A stretch of 64,000 bases of DNA from CAWGGS01 sp046704745 (GCA_046704745.1 JBJKRL010000139.1:17672-81671); one strand, 5' to 3'. Numbered from the stretch's first letter, positions 16,118-24,924 are shown. Program-made: numbers and translations. The notes: generated from the letters alone by a model not told the origin.

Positions 16118-16279
16118 ACTAACGGCAAAACAATAAGCCAAGTGATACTGGATACCTTAAACGAATACCAGTGTAATACCCTTGTGGTCGGCAAAAGGGG
16201 CATCAGCAGGAACGAAGAATTTCTCTTTGGTTCCATCTCCAATACCATTGCCAGAAAAACAGAAGGATTCACCACCTGA
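16118..16279 (+). pseudogene. C-terminal remnant of a universal stress protein
   Basis: The plus-strand frame after a TAG at 16115 reads VILDTLNEYQCNTLVVGKRG then ISRNEEFLFGSISNTIARKT and ends at TGA 16277. This matches the end of UspA proteins, where a hydrophobic strand plus V-G-x-R-G-x-S and a F-x-x-G-S-x-S-N/T-x-V segment form the ATP-binding tail. The first two thirds of the gene are missing, so it is a relic. An antisense 62-codon frame here is its shadow. Confidence 0.55.
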
Positions 16280-16303
16280 ATTATTTCGTAGTTCCCAACC
16301 CGG

Positions 16304-16319
16304 ATTTTTCATCAAGCGA
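16304..16319 (+). repeat. CCCGGATTTYTCATSA motif touching the PilZ gene stop
   Basis: CCCGGATTTTTCATCA overlaps the stop codon of the minus-strand PilZ gene. The same motif occurs at 24046-24063, inverted at 24287-24300, and at 39936-39953, again overlapping a stop codon. It appears to be the end of a mobile repeat. Confidence 0.5.
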
Positions 16320-17235
16320 TCAGGTCCAGTCCGCTGGCCACGGACTTATCATAGAGTTCTTTGAGGTGGGCGCGTTGGACGGAGGCGACGATACCCTCTA
16401 TTTTTGCTGCCAACGCTCTTGTTACAAGATCGAATTTGACGCCACAGACATATTCCGTTCCTTTCTTGCCTCTGATTTTTGAGACATGGCGAATATTGCC
16501 ATTGAGACGGACCACCATCATACCGTCGATGATGAATTCTAACGTTCTGTTTTCATCTACTTTGAAAAATTCCTGTTGGTTTTTTTTGATCGAAAAAGAC
16601 ATCCCACTGACGCTTATATCGACGATTCTGGCGGTTACCGAATCCTGTTTACGCTTTCCCACCACCAGGACTTTCATATCCAGTTTTTCCGGGACTTTTG
16701 CCCGAAACTCCCTGGCACCACGGACGATCCGTCCGACTATCGGAAAGGCTAGGCGAAGGACGGGAAGTTCCCGTACCTCTGTGATATCCTGGAATGAAGT
16801 CCCGAGTTCAACGGCATAGGAAGTGGTAAACAACCTAAGAAGGATTCTTCGGGTACTTCTGATATTGAGGTTGCCGATTCCCGGTTCCAGGGGCAGTGAG
16901 ATAATATGGGTCATATTCTTCAAATAGCTGCCCGCTTTATACTTCGGTTCGGTCATGACGACTTCTCCTTCAACTTCGGTCGGCACCAGGTCGGGAACGT
17001 CGTCATATATCCTGCTGAAATAAACCCGCGACATCCCGTCGAGTTCCACTTCCACAACCTTCTCGTCGAAAAGGGCGCTTTGAAGGTAAGGGAGAACATC
17101 TGTTGCTTTATAAAATATATCACCTAGTTCAAGAGATTCCTCGACACTCTCCCGGGTATAAATCATATCCGGAAAAAACATCGACAGACGTTTCTGTACG
17201 CGTTCGTAAATTGAGAGTGCGTTGTTATCTTCCAT
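16312..17235 (-). CDS. PilZ-domain protein (probable c-di-GMP effector), 307 aa
   Basis: A soluble two-part protein like the YcgR/DgrA group. Residues ~1-185 form an N-terminal flagellar-brake-like domain. The PilZ domain occupies ~188-295: R-rich entry GAREFRAKVPEKLDMKVLV, then ARIVDISVSGMSFSI (D-x-S-x-x-G motif) and GTEYVCGVKFDLV. The RxxxR motif is present only in a loose form (R-E-F-R), so c-di-GMP binding is likely but not certain. It lies alone; it could control motility or the pilus encoded further right. Its stop codon touches a dispersed repeat motif. Confidence 0.8.
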   Translation of the reverse strand: MEDNNALSIYERVQKRLSMFFPDMIYTRESVEESLELGDIFYKATDVLPYLQSALFDEKVVEVELDGMSRVYFSRIYDDVPDLVPTEVEGEVVMTEPKYKAGSYLKNMTHIISLPLEPGIGNLNIRSTRRILLRLFTTSYAVELGTSFQDITEVRELPVLRLAFPIVGRIVRGAREFRAKVPEKLDMKVLVVGKRKQDSVTARIVDISVSGMSFSIKKNQQEFFKVDENRTLEFIIDGMMVVRLNGNIRHVSKIRGKKGTEYVCGVKFDLVTRALAAKIEGIVASVQRAHLKELYDKSVASGLDLIA

Positions 17236-17397
17236 ACCTTGGTAATGAGAATTCCTGACTTTTGTAAAATGGCATCATCGGATAAATAACAGTAGTATTC
17301 AGGTTATCCAATTGAATGTAAAAAAGAAAGGGTGCGCTCCCAAAAACCACACATTTAAAATACCCAAACTTTTGACATGGAAACGACTCTTTTGCGT

Positions 17398-18315
17398 CTA
17401 CCGGGAGAAGGCCATGCTGAGAGTGCGATAAATCAGTTTTGCCGCCAGATAATTCGGGGCGGAAATTTCGTGTTTTGGCGTGAGACCAACGACATCGAAT
17501 CCGACAATCTTCTTCTCCAAAGCCACTTGCCCGATCAGACGAGTGAGCATGTACCAATCGATGCCTCCCGGTTCGGGATGAGAAACGGATGGCATGGATG
17601 AGGGATCGAGAACATTCAGGTTGATGGTGATATAGACTCGGTCGCTTAAGATGTCCAGGGCGTCATTGGCGGCGTTGATGCCGTGACGGAACAGATCTCG
17701 GGCAAAGACGATTCGGTCGGGGTCGGTACGGGACCGTTCAATCTTTTCCATTCCCCGAATGCCGATTTGGACAGAGGGACAAAGCTTATTGACCTCGGTC
17801 ATAAGGCAGGCCGATGTGATCTCATGTTTATGCGCCGTCTGCAGGTTTGCATGGGCATCCAATTGCAGGACGTTGAGGCTCCGATACCGATCAAGTGCTG
17901 CCTGAACCAGACCCAGGGTGACCAGTCTGTTACCACTCATCCCCACAACGGTTTTGTCTTCTCGGAAAAGGGACACGGTTTTCTTCTGGATCTCCGTGAT
18001 CATCTCCGATGATGATTCGGGACATTGGAGTGGAGGTAAGGTACAGATACCGTTCAGATAAACCTCGCTATCGGTTTCATGGTCATAGAGAAAAAGCAAG
18101 GTTGAAGCGTCCAGAATGGCCTGGGGGGCATGGTCCGCCCCTTCGGTTTCCTTGCTGGAAGGTATCGGCAAAACGATTATCTTTGCATGATGATATTCCC
18201 GATATTTCGGTGGAATATTGGCAAACTGTAATGTATTGGTCAAGGGAGTGCTCCGATATCGAGTTAGTTCCTGTCCGAAAACTGTTATTTGTCCCGATAT
18301 CTTCGTTATGCTCAA
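17398..18315 (-). CDS. arginase/agmatinase-fold protein lacking metal ligands (likely pseudoenzyme)
   Basis: A 305-residue ureohydrolase-fold protein whose overall plan fits agmatinase: AKIIVLPIPSS, TVVGMSGNRLVTLGLV, VLQLDAHANL, GIRGMEKIE, VYITINLNVLDPSSMP, HPEPGG and VGFDVVGLTP. The six Mn ligands of active enzymes are His (GGDHS), Asp-x-His-x-Asp (DAHxD) and Asp-x-Asp (SxDxDxxDP). Here they are Arg130, Asp153, His155, Asn157, Asn232 and Asn234, so four of six are lost. It cannot be a normal arginase or agmatinase. The apparent TTG start and first ~20 codons lie in a dispersed repeat; a TTG about 25 codons in (TNTLQFANIPP) is an alternative start. Confidence 0.8.
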   Translation of the reverse strand: MSITKISGQITVFGQELTRYRSTPLTNTLQFANIPPKYREYHHAKIIVLPIPSSKETEGADHAPQAILDASTLLFLYDHETDSEVYLNGICTLPPLQCPESSSEMITEIQKKTVSLFREDKTVVGMSGNRLVTLGLVQAALDRYRSLNVLQLDAHANLQTAHKHEITSACLMTEVNKLCPSVQIGIRGMEKIERSRTDPDRIVFARDLFRHGINAANDALDILSDRVYITINLNVLDPSSMPSVSHPEPGGIDWYMLTRLIGQVALEKKIVGFDVVGLTPKHEISAPNYLAAKLIYRTLSMAFSR

Positions 18316-18416
18316 AATTTTTATCCTCGGAATATCACCTATATGCCTGCGGTAAAAAATTTGACCATGCCTCGATCTCGAACCAAATCCCTAGTTTTCG
18401 GATAGAAACGAGTTAG
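18261..18416. repeat. dispersed inverted-repeat element R1
   Basis: Bounded by GAGTTAGTTCCTGTCCGAAA on the left and its inverted partner TTTTCGGATAGAAACGAGTT on the right. The core ATCCTCGGAATAT...TATGCCTGCGGTAAAAAATTTG is shared with the element at 24925-25126. Half-copies lie at 40182-40276 and 57001-57090. The left end runs into the arginase-like gene. Looks like a MITE or paired REP element. Confidence 0.65.
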
Positions 18417-18599
18417 CAGTAATCCGGAAAACGGTGCCGGATGATATTTTTTCTTTAATAGAAAATATTAGACGTTTGCTGCGCTTATCTCAAGATGAAA
18501 GTGTAACGTAGCAGAAAGAATCTGTCTGAAATTTCTTTGTTATGGTAAGTTGGTCCTTAATTTTTTGGGAAAAATACGAACAGATATAACAGGAGAATC

Positions 18600-19886
18600 A
18601 TGAATTCCTTAACGCTTCAACCCGTCACCAAGGTGGATGGGGTTATTAATCTCCCCGGCTCAAAAAGTGTATCGAACCGGGTATTGCTGCTTGCAGCCTT
18701 GGCTTGCGGAACCACTACGTTGACCAACCTTTTGGATTCGGATGATATCCGGCATATGCTGGCTGCACTTGATAAGTTGGGGGTATATTGCAGCTTGAAT
18801 GACGACAAGACCCGATGTGAGATAAGGGGGGTGGGTGCACCGTTTGTCATGGAGCAGGAGACGACGCTTTTCCTCGGCAATGCCGGTACGGCCATGCGAC
18901 CTCTCTGTGCCGCTCTCTGCCTGGGGCGAGGCAGTTTTGTCCTGACCGGTGAACCACGTATGGAAGAGCGGCCCATCGGCGACCTGGTCGATGCGCTGAG
19001 GCAGGCGGGAGCCGATGTCTATTACCTGAAAAAAGAGGGCTTTCCGCCTTTAAGGATTAAGGCTTCCGGTCTCTCCGGTGGAAAGGTTGTCATCGACGGC
19101 CGTGTTTCCAGCCAGTTTCTCACGGCATTTCTCATGGCTTCTCCATTGGCTTCATCCGACAGTATTGTCTCAGTGAAAGGGGATCTGGTCTCCAAACCCT
19201 ATATCGATATCACCCTGAAGATCATGGCGGCCTTTGGTGTTGCGGTCGAAAATCGGAATTTTACGGAATTTTATATTAAAGGTACTCAGCGTTATTCCAG
19301 CCCCGGCAATTTTCTGGTTGAGGGAGACGCCTCCTCGGCCTCGTATTTTCTGGCCGCCGCCGCCATCAAGGGAGGTAAGGTGAGGGTCAATGGGGTCGGT
19401 CGCGGATCTTTACAGGGAGATGTGCAGTTTGCCAATGTTTTGGAGGCCATGGGGGCGAAGATCAGCTGGGGTAAGGGATTCATTGAGGCGGAGCCGGGTG
19501 TCCTGCACGGAGTGGATATGGATATGAACCATATCCCGGATGCTGCCATGACCATAGCCGTAGCTGCCCTGTTTGCCCAAGGACCAACGACGATTCGTAA
19601 TGTCGGCAACTGGCGGGTAAAGGAGACCGATCGCTTGTCAGCCATGGCAACAGAACTTAGAAAACTTGGCGCCGAGGTGGTGGAAGGAGAAGACTTTATC
19701 AGGATTCATCCGCCGAAAAAACTCAATCAGGCCGTCATCGATACCTACAACGACCACCGCATGGCCATGTGCTTTTCTCTGGCAGCCCTGGGCGATGTTG
19801 GCGTCACCATCAATGATCCCAGCTGTACGTCCAAGACCTTTCCGGACTATTTTGAACAGTTCGCCAGGATTACAAAAGGCCGATGA
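18600..19886 (+). CDS. aroA: 3-phosphoshikimate 1-carboxyvinyltransferase (EPSP synthase)
   Basis: A 428-residue cytoplasmic enzyme joining shikimate 3-phosphate and phosphoenolpyruvate in chorismate synthesis. Hallmarks: LPGSKSVSNRVLLLAALA, LFLGNAGTAMRPLCAAL, GEPRMEERPIGDLV, VSSQFLTAFLMA, EGDASSASYFLAAAAI and NWRVKETDRLSAMATELRKL plus YNDHRMAMCFSL. LGNAGTAMRPL is the class I (glyphosate-sensitive) form. Start ATG at 18600 has AGGAG seven bases upstream. It runs toward the minus-strand cimA, with 33 bases between the stops. Confidence 0.97.
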   Translation: MNSLTLQPVTKVDGVINLPGSKSVSNRVLLLAALACGTTTLTNLLDSDDIRHMLAALDKLGVYCSLNDDKTRCEIRGVGAPFVMEQETTLFLGNAGTAMRPLCAALCLGRGSFVLTGEPRMEERPIGDLVDALRQAGADVYYLKKEGFPPLRIKASGLSGGKVVIDGRVSSQFLTAFLMASPLASSDSIVSVKGDLVSKPYIDITLKIMAAFGVAVENRNFTEFYIKGTQRYSSPGNFLVEGDASSASYFLAAAAIKGGKVRVNGVGRGSLQGDVQFANVLEAMGAKISWGKGFIEAEPGVLHGVDMDMNHIPDAAMTIAVAALFAQGPTTIRNVGNWRVKETDRLSAMATELRKLGAEVVEGEDFIRIHPPKKLNQAVIDTYNDHRMAMCFSLAALGDVGVTINDPSCTSKTFPDYFEQFARITKGR

Positions 19887-19919
19887 CAGAATCGGAAGTG
19901 GCCCATACCGGCGGCCGGC

Positions 19920-21530
19920 CTATTCCTCGGGTTGTTGCTTCTTCCGGTCGTCGTCTTTCATCAGTTTGTAATTGATGCTGTCAACCATGGCCTGCCAGCT
20001 TGCCTCAATGATGTTGACCGAAACGCCCACTGTTCCCCAACGGCAATACTTGTCCTTGCTTTCGACCAGTACCCGGACCTTGGCGGCCGTGCCACTCTGG
20101 CCGGAAAGGACTCGAACTTTATAGTCGGAGAGTTCCATTTCATCAAGGGTTGGATAGAACCGTATCAGGGCTTTTCGCAGGGCGCAGTCCAGGGCGTTGA
20201 CCGGACCGTCTCCCATGGCTGCGGTATGTACCTCGTCGCCGCCAACGGAAAGGCGGATGGTCGCTTCGGTCAGCGGGGGTTTGTCCATCCGGTATTTATT
20301 GCTCATTACCCGGAATCCTTCCAGCTTGAAATAGTTCCGCTGCATACCGAGTGCCCTGCGCATCAGCAATTCAAAGCTCGCCTCCGCCCCTTCGTACTGA
20401 TAACCCTGGTTTTCCAGGTCTTTTAATTCATTGATGATGGAGGCAAGGACCGGATCGCCGATATCCAGCTTCAGACCCCATTTTCTGGCCTTGTGCAGGA
20501 CATTGGATCTTCCGGATTGGTCGGAGATAAGGACTCTTCTGATATTCCCGACCTTTTCAGGTTCTATATGCTCATAGGTCAACGGGTTGCGTTGGACGGC
20601 ACTGACATGGATCCCGCCTTTATGGGCAAAAGCCGATTCTCCTACATAGGGTTGAAATCGGTTGTGCTGCAGGTTGGCCAGCTCATCTACAAGACGGGAT
20701 GTGCTGTACAGCCTGTCGATATGTCTTCGAACCTCGCAGTCCAGTCCCATTTTGAAGACCAAGGCCGGAATGATAGAGGTGAGGTTGGCGTTGCCGCAGC
20801 GTTCTCCATAGCCATTGATTGTCCCTTGGACATGGTCGATGCCCAGTGACAGGGCCAAAAGCGAATTGGCAACGGCAGTCTCTGAGTCGTTGTGGGAGTG
20901 GATACCGAGTTTGATCTGGTGGTTGTTTGTCTTCAGGTGCTTACGGACATCTTCAATAATGGACTGGATTTCATTGGGCAGAGTACCGCCGTTCGTATCA
21001 CAAAGAACAAGCGTGTCGGCCCCTCCCGCCACTGCTCTGTTCAGGGTTTCCATGGCATAGTCGCGGTTGTTTTTATAGCCGTCGAAGAAATGCTCGGCAT
21101 CATAGAAGAGGTGTTGGACATGTTTTTTCAGGTAGCTGAGCGTGTCTTCTATGATCAAGAGGTTCTCATCTAGCGCGATATGCAACGCATCACGGACATG
21201 GATATCCCAGCTCTTGCCGAATATGGTGATAACCGGAGTCCTGGCATCGAGCAGTGCCTGGAGGTTCGGGTCCTTGGATGGTGAATTTTGAAAATGCCTG
21301 GTTGAACCAAAGGCTGCAAGCCGTGCATGCTTAAGCTGCACTTCCTGCATTTTTTTAAAGTAGTCGACAGAAACCGGATTTGAACCCGGCCAACCGCCTT
21401 CGATATAGTCGATACCGAGTTTATCCAAGGCTTGGGTAATCTTGATTTTATCTTCAACGGACAGGTTGAAATTTTCGGCTTGGGTTCCGTCTCGGAGTGT
21501 GGTGTCGTAGATCTCGATAGTTCGACCCAT
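19920..21530 (-). CDS. cimA: (R)-citramalate synthase
   Basis: A 536-residue DRE-TIM metallolyase condensing acetyl-CoA with pyruvate to make citramalate, the entry to isoleucine synthesis in organisms lacking threonine deaminase. Motifs: IYDTTLRDGTQAENFNLSVE, GIDYIEGGWPGSNP, DTLVLCDTNGGTLP, LGIHSHNDSETAVANSLLAL, VQGTINGYGERCGNANL and AFAHKGGIHVSAV. The C-terminal LeuA-type allosteric domain is present (~385-520). HSHND with the following NGYGERCGN pattern and length fit CimA better than 2-isopropylmalate synthase. Confidence 0.93.
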   Translation of the reverse strand: MGRTIEIYDTTLRDGTQAENFNLSVEDKIKITQALDKLGIDYIEGGWPGSNPVSVDYFKKMQEVQLKHARLAAFGSTRHFQNSPSKDPNLQALLDARTPVITIFGKSWDIHVRDALHIALDENLLIIEDTLSYLKKHVQHLFYDAEHFFDGYKNNRDYAMETLNRAVAGGADTLVLCDTNGGTLPNEIQSIIEDVRKHLKTNNHQIKLGIHSHNDSETAVANSLLALSLGIDHVQGTINGYGERCGNANLTSIIPALVFKMGLDCEVRRHIDRLYSTSRLVDELANLQHNRFQPYVGESAFAHKGGIHVSAVQRNPLTYEHIEPEKVGNIRRVLISDQSGRSNVLHKARKWGLKLDIGDPVLASIINELKDLENQGYQYEGAEASFELLMRRALGMQRNYFKLEGFRVMSNKYRMDKPPLTEATIRLSVGGDEVHTAAMGDGPVNALDCALRKALIRFYPTLDEMELSDYKVRVLSGQSGTAAKVRVLVESKDKYCRWGTVGVSVNIIEASWQAMVDSINYKLMKDDDRKKQQPEE

Positions 21531-21729
21531 GGGTGCCTCATTTTCAGGTTGGTATGTCGATAGTTTGCTTTTGTAAGAGTTTGCCGTAGGTGCGGCCTGC
21601 TATGAAACCCGGGATAGATGACTTACAATAAGGAAAATTTTATAAAATGCAAATAATTTATCCTGAAGGCAAATACAAGACAGGGCAGCATCTTTGCCCA
21701 CAGGAAGACGGGTCTCCCAAGGAGGCGAG

Positions 21730-22734
21730 TTATTTCTTGTTGTTATTATGAGTTCGGGTTTGGTCAAAGACCTTCTTTTGAGCCAGATGGAGAAAAAACA
21801 GAGTCCAGATCAGTCCGGCCGGAGTCAGGGCAAGCAACCAGGAGAATCCTGCAAAATAATAGGAGCGCAAGCCGGTAAAAAAGGCCCATATCCCAAGGCA
21901 AATCGGGATCAGAATAAGGCAGATCCGTAATTCCAGGAAACGCGGTTGCGGCTGCGGTCGTCCCCGGCGTCTGATATATTCCTGTTTTTGCGGTATGTTT
22001 AAAAAGTAATAAAAGATGATATGGATAATTGCCCACTGGCTGAAAAGGGTAAAGACCACGTCTGTCAGCCAATGGGAGGCCGACATCATCCTGGAGATAC
22101 CCATGAGTGTGGTGAAACCAACGGAAAAAACCAAAAAAAATCCGCTGATCCAACGCTTTTCTTTTGGAAGGCAGGCCATGAGCGCATAGGCAAAGATTAT
22201 GGACATGGCGGCCGTTGCCGTATGACCACTGGGAAAGCTTCCGGTATACGATCCATGGGTGAAAAAGAGGGGGCCTGTATGATACCACACAGAAAAGGGG
22301 GCCTTGCCGGAAAAGACGGTACCAGGCCGGGCCCTGCCCACGATTTGCTTTACAGTATGGGTAAAGAGAAGGGAGCTGCAAAAGGCACTTGTTAAAATAA
22401 ATCCGCAGACAGGACGGGCTGCAGCCATGAAGAGAGCAAAACTGGACCGGTCTTTTGGTTGGTCATATCTTCGCTGCCAGGAAACGAAATAGAGAAGCAG
22501 GGCGATAAACAAGAGGGGATAGAGAAAGTCGCCTGCTCCGGGGCGAGGATCGCCGTTGAAGATTGATCTGTTCATAATTTCGGCAAAACCCTGAAGCTTA
22601 TGTGTTGAAAAATAAAGCGTCCACCGGTAATCGTAGGGAGTGACCCCTATTAGAAAAATTACTCCGGCACACAGGATAAGAAAAAGACTGATCCCCCTCC
22701 TTGAGGAGCCATGAGGAAAAGAAGGTGTCTGCAT
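21730..22734 (-). CDS. PAP2-family membrane phosphatase
   Basis: A 334-residue polytopic membrane protein with the three PAP2 active-site motifs: KQIVGRARPG, SFPSGHTATA and SRMMSASHWLTD. About six membrane helices are visible. Members dephosphorylate phosphatidate, phosphatidylglycerol-phosphate, undecaprenyl diphosphate or lipid A; active-site His residues face the periplasm. Which of these is the substrate cannot be told. The ATG at 22734 was preferred because the 24 residues before it (from a TTG) do not resemble the family. The C-terminal cytoplasmic loop is basic and Pro-rich (RRRGRPQPQPR). Confidence 0.85.
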   Translation of the reverse strand: MQTPSFPHGSSRRGISLFLILCAGVIFLIGVTPYDYRWTLYFSTHKLQGFAEIMNRSIFNGDPRPGAGDFLYPLLFIALLLYFVSWQRRYDQPKDRSSFALFMAAARPVCGFILTSAFCSSLLFTHTVKQIVGRARPGTVFSGKAPFSVWYHTGPLFFTHGSYTGSFPSGHTATAAMSIIFAYALMACLPKEKRWISGFFLVFSVGFTTLMGISRMMSASHWLTDVVFTLFSQWAIIHIIFYYFLNIPQKQEYIRRRGRPQPQPRFLELRICLILIPICLGIWAFFTGLRSYYFAGFSWLLALTPAGLIWTLFFLHLAQKKVFDQTRTHNNNKK

Positions 22735-22980
22735 CGTGTGTTGAGGATTTCCGTTCACGGAGATATAAATGATAACAATCGGTAAAGGTTGTAGGGATTT
22801 TCCCAAAAGGTATCGAAGGACATTTTGGTAAAAGCCTTTGATTTCAGGATGCCGTGTTATACTATATAATCTTTATAAAGAAAACCTGATCGAAGAGATG
22901 TTCAGATTATCGACCAAGGCAGAAACTCAGCGTTTACGTTTGGGCACAGAGGGAGTGGGTCGAAATTTTGAGGTGGCTCT

Positions 22981-23445
22981 ATGGAGTATGAGGCATGGAT
23001 AAGAGAATGTATTACAACATTTATTGCGTCATCACCGGAAAATTCACTTCACCGCATTGATGCGGAACCGGCTTTTGGGCAGCCATTTATCGGCTTTTCA
23101 AAAGGAGATGATCCTCTGTATGATTTTTTCAAAAAGGATATCGGTAGGTTTTACCATCTTCCCAATGAGATCTTTTCTGCCGCCTTTCCGGAAAAGAAGG
23201 TGATCCCGGCACAGCTCTCCGTTATTTGCTGGATCCTGCCCCAGACGGAGGCGACCAGAAAGGATCATCGCCTGCAGACCACTTATCCATCTGAAAGGTG
23301 GACACGTGTCCGACAGTTCGGAGAAGAGTTTAACAACCATGTCCGCAAAGCGGTGGTGAATGTATTACATGAGAAGGGGTATCGTGCCGTGGCTCCGGCC
23401 CTGTCTCCCCTATGGGAGAGAAAACATGCTCTATCCAATCGATAA
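22981..23445 (+). pseudogene. QueG-like (epoxyqueuosine reductase family) gene, 3' half deleted
   Basis: The 154 residues match the N-terminal half of epoxyqueuosine-reductase-like proteins of this lineage: WIRECITTFIASSPENSLHR, EPAFGQPFIGFSKGDDPLY, ICWILPQTEATRKDHR and GYRAVAPALSPLWERK. In intact members SPxWxRK is followed by a S-E-R-Y-G-F segment and then two [4Fe-4S] clusters. Here it ends HALSNR-stop, so the iron-sulfur half is missing and the ORF runs 20 bases into the next gene. It is probably non-functional, left by a deletion that fused it to the DUF3786 gene start, though the protein may still be made. Confidence 0.65.
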
Positions 23446-24022
23446 CGTTCTTTATAATGACCTGGCTCTCCGTATTCCGCAAGAGGTCTGTCAAAAAACC
23501 GGCTGCAAATTTGACGAGAAAGAGACGGCATTTGTCCTTTCTGCCTGGAGTGATGTGTACAGAATATATCCAAACCGACAGAAAATTGTCTGCCAAAGAG
23601 GAGATGGACCGGGGCCGCACAGTTATTTCAGTGTATTTTTAATGCATCATTTGCTCAGCAATCAGAAAATCGATCCTGTCGGTGAATGGATTTCAGAAAA
23701 GGACATTCCCGGTGGAGCCACATTTTTCAGAGGACCTCATCAGATTCCAACCCAGATTATATCCGACCGGTATGGAAACGATTTGCGTTCTCTGAGAACA
23801 ACATGCGAACAACTCGGAGGGAAAACACTTCCGTTGGCAGATATTGCCTTCTCATTTCAAATTACTCCCCGGACACCGTTGGCCCTGCTTTATTGGCAGG
23901 GTGATGAGGATTTTGGGCCCGAGGCAAAAATTCTCTTTGATAGAATACTGGCCGGGTATCTGGCAGCCGATGCTGTTTTCGCCTTGGCAGTCGATGCCTG
24001 TGAACGGATATCCGGAGGATGA
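23426..24022 (+). CDS. DUF3786 family protein
   Basis: A 198-residue soluble protein of unknown function matching DUF3786, a family seen mainly in anaerobes. Diagnostic text is near the C terminus: LPLADIAFSFQITPRTPLAL, LYWQGDEDFGPEAKILFDRI, then YLAADAVFALAVDACERI; also VYRIYPNRQKIVC and GATFFRGPHQIP. The start ATG at 23426 lies inside the end of the truncated QueG-like frame with GGGAGAG five bases upstream. Some relatives are fused to or sit beside corrinoid/iron-sulfur proteins, but no such partner remains here. Confidence 0.8.
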   Translation: MLYPIDNVLYNDLALRIPQEVCQKTGCKFDEKETAFVLSAWSDVYRIYPNRQKIVCQRGDGPGPHSYFSVFLMHHLLSNQKIDPVGEWISEKDIPGGATFFRGPHQIPTQIISDRYGNDLRSLRTTCEQLGGKTLPLADIAFSFQITPRTPLALLYWQGDEDFGPEAKILFDRILAGYLAADAVFALAVDACERISGG

Positions 24023-24045
24023 AGATTTTGTGCATCTCTTTCCCT

Positions 24046-24301
24046 AACCCGGATTTCTCATCAGTTCAGGCGGTGTCAGGTTCGAGGTTTTTGGCAATGA
24101 ACAGATAAGCACCCTTCGGGCATAAACTCCGACTTCGATAGTAAACTATGTTTATTGCCAAAACATACTGATGAAGATGGCACCGCCTGGGCGGACCTTC
24201 GGTGAACATTGTGTTAATTTCAGTTCAAAAAATAAGAAATATAACATGTTGAGAATAGGAAGATTTCTAAAATCAACACAATGTTCATGAGAAATCCGGG
24301 C
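24046..24301. repeat. MITE-like element with 14-18 bp terminal inverted repeats
   Basis: AACCCGGATTTCTCATCA at the left end is mirrored by ATGAGAAATCCGGG at 24287-24300. Inside, GAACATTGTGTTAATTT (24204-24220) pairs with AAATCAACACAATGTTC (24270-24286) with one mismatch, and 24098-24138 matches the 40-bp repeat at 15960-16000. It fills the gap between DUF3786 and the thioesterase gene. No coding sequence is seen; consistent with a non-autonomous element. Confidence 0.55.
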
Positions 24302-24323
24302 CAACAACCGTAAAGGAGGTATT

Positions 24324-24752
24324 ATGAAGGACACATTGCAACCGGGAATAGAACATGAATTCACCTACCTTGTTCCCACCACAAAAACAGTTCCGGCCTT
24401 GTATCCGGAGGCTGAAGAATTTCAGGTTATGCCCAATGTCTTTGCCACCGGATTTTTGGTCGGGTTTCTTGAATGGGTGTGCATTCAGGCCCTGAAACCG
24501 CATATTGACTGGCCCAATGAGCAGACCGTAGGAACACAGGTAACTATCAGTCATGTGGCGGCGACTCCCCCCGGTATGGAGGTGACGGGAAAGGTAAAGC
24601 TTGTAGAAGTAAAAGGGAAACAATTGATTTTCGAGGTCGAGGCCCACGATCAGGCCGGTCCTATTTGCCGGGGAACCCACGAGCGCTTTATTATCAATGC
24701 TGAAAAATTCAACAAGAAACTGCAGGAAAAAATTGAGAGTTTTAAGGCGTAA
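24324..24752 (+). CDS. FlK-type hotdog thioesterase
   Basis: A 142-residue hotdog-fold acyl-CoA thioesterase close to fluoroacetyl-CoA thioesterase FlK. The catalytic triad positions are conserved: Thr42 (VFATGFLVG), Glu50 (FLEWVC) and His77 (TISHVAATPPGMEV), followed by the standard LIFEVEAHDQAG and CRGTHERFIIN. True FlK specificity for fluoroacetyl-CoA is rare; most relatives probably clear other short or inhibitory acyl-CoAs. It stands alone between two repeat elements, with AAAGGAGG before its ATG. Confidence 0.87.
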   Translation: MKDTLQPGIEHEFTYLVPTTKTVPALYPEAEEFQVMPNVFATGFLVGFLEWVCIQALKPHIDWPNEQTVGTQVTISHVAATPPGMEVTGKVKLVEVKGKQLIFEVEAHDQAGPICRGTHERFIINAEKFNKKLQEKIESFKA

Positions 24753-24758
24753 ACCAGC

Positions 24759-24784
24759 ATGGCTGGTCCATATTGACCAGCCAT
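24759..24784 (+). terminator. 10-bp perfect hairpin after the thioesterase gene
   Basis: ATGGCTGGTC and GACCAGCCAT with a six-base loop, beginning seven bases after the stop codon. No T run follows, so it may be an mRNA-end stabiliser and not a full terminator. Confidence 0.5.
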
Positions 24785-24924
24785 CTCAACCCCTTGCCGG
24801 GTACATGCAACTCTGAAAGACCGTCTTCCCTGTCCGTCCCGGCACCGCTTCTCCGGTGAACTTTTCTCAAAACTTTTTAGAACGCATATTGCAAGAGTCG
24901 AGGTGGCATGCTAGCCAAGAAGAC

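Noticed and set aside
16087..16275. 62-codon minus-strand frame
   Set aside because: Antisense shadow of the universal stress protein relic.
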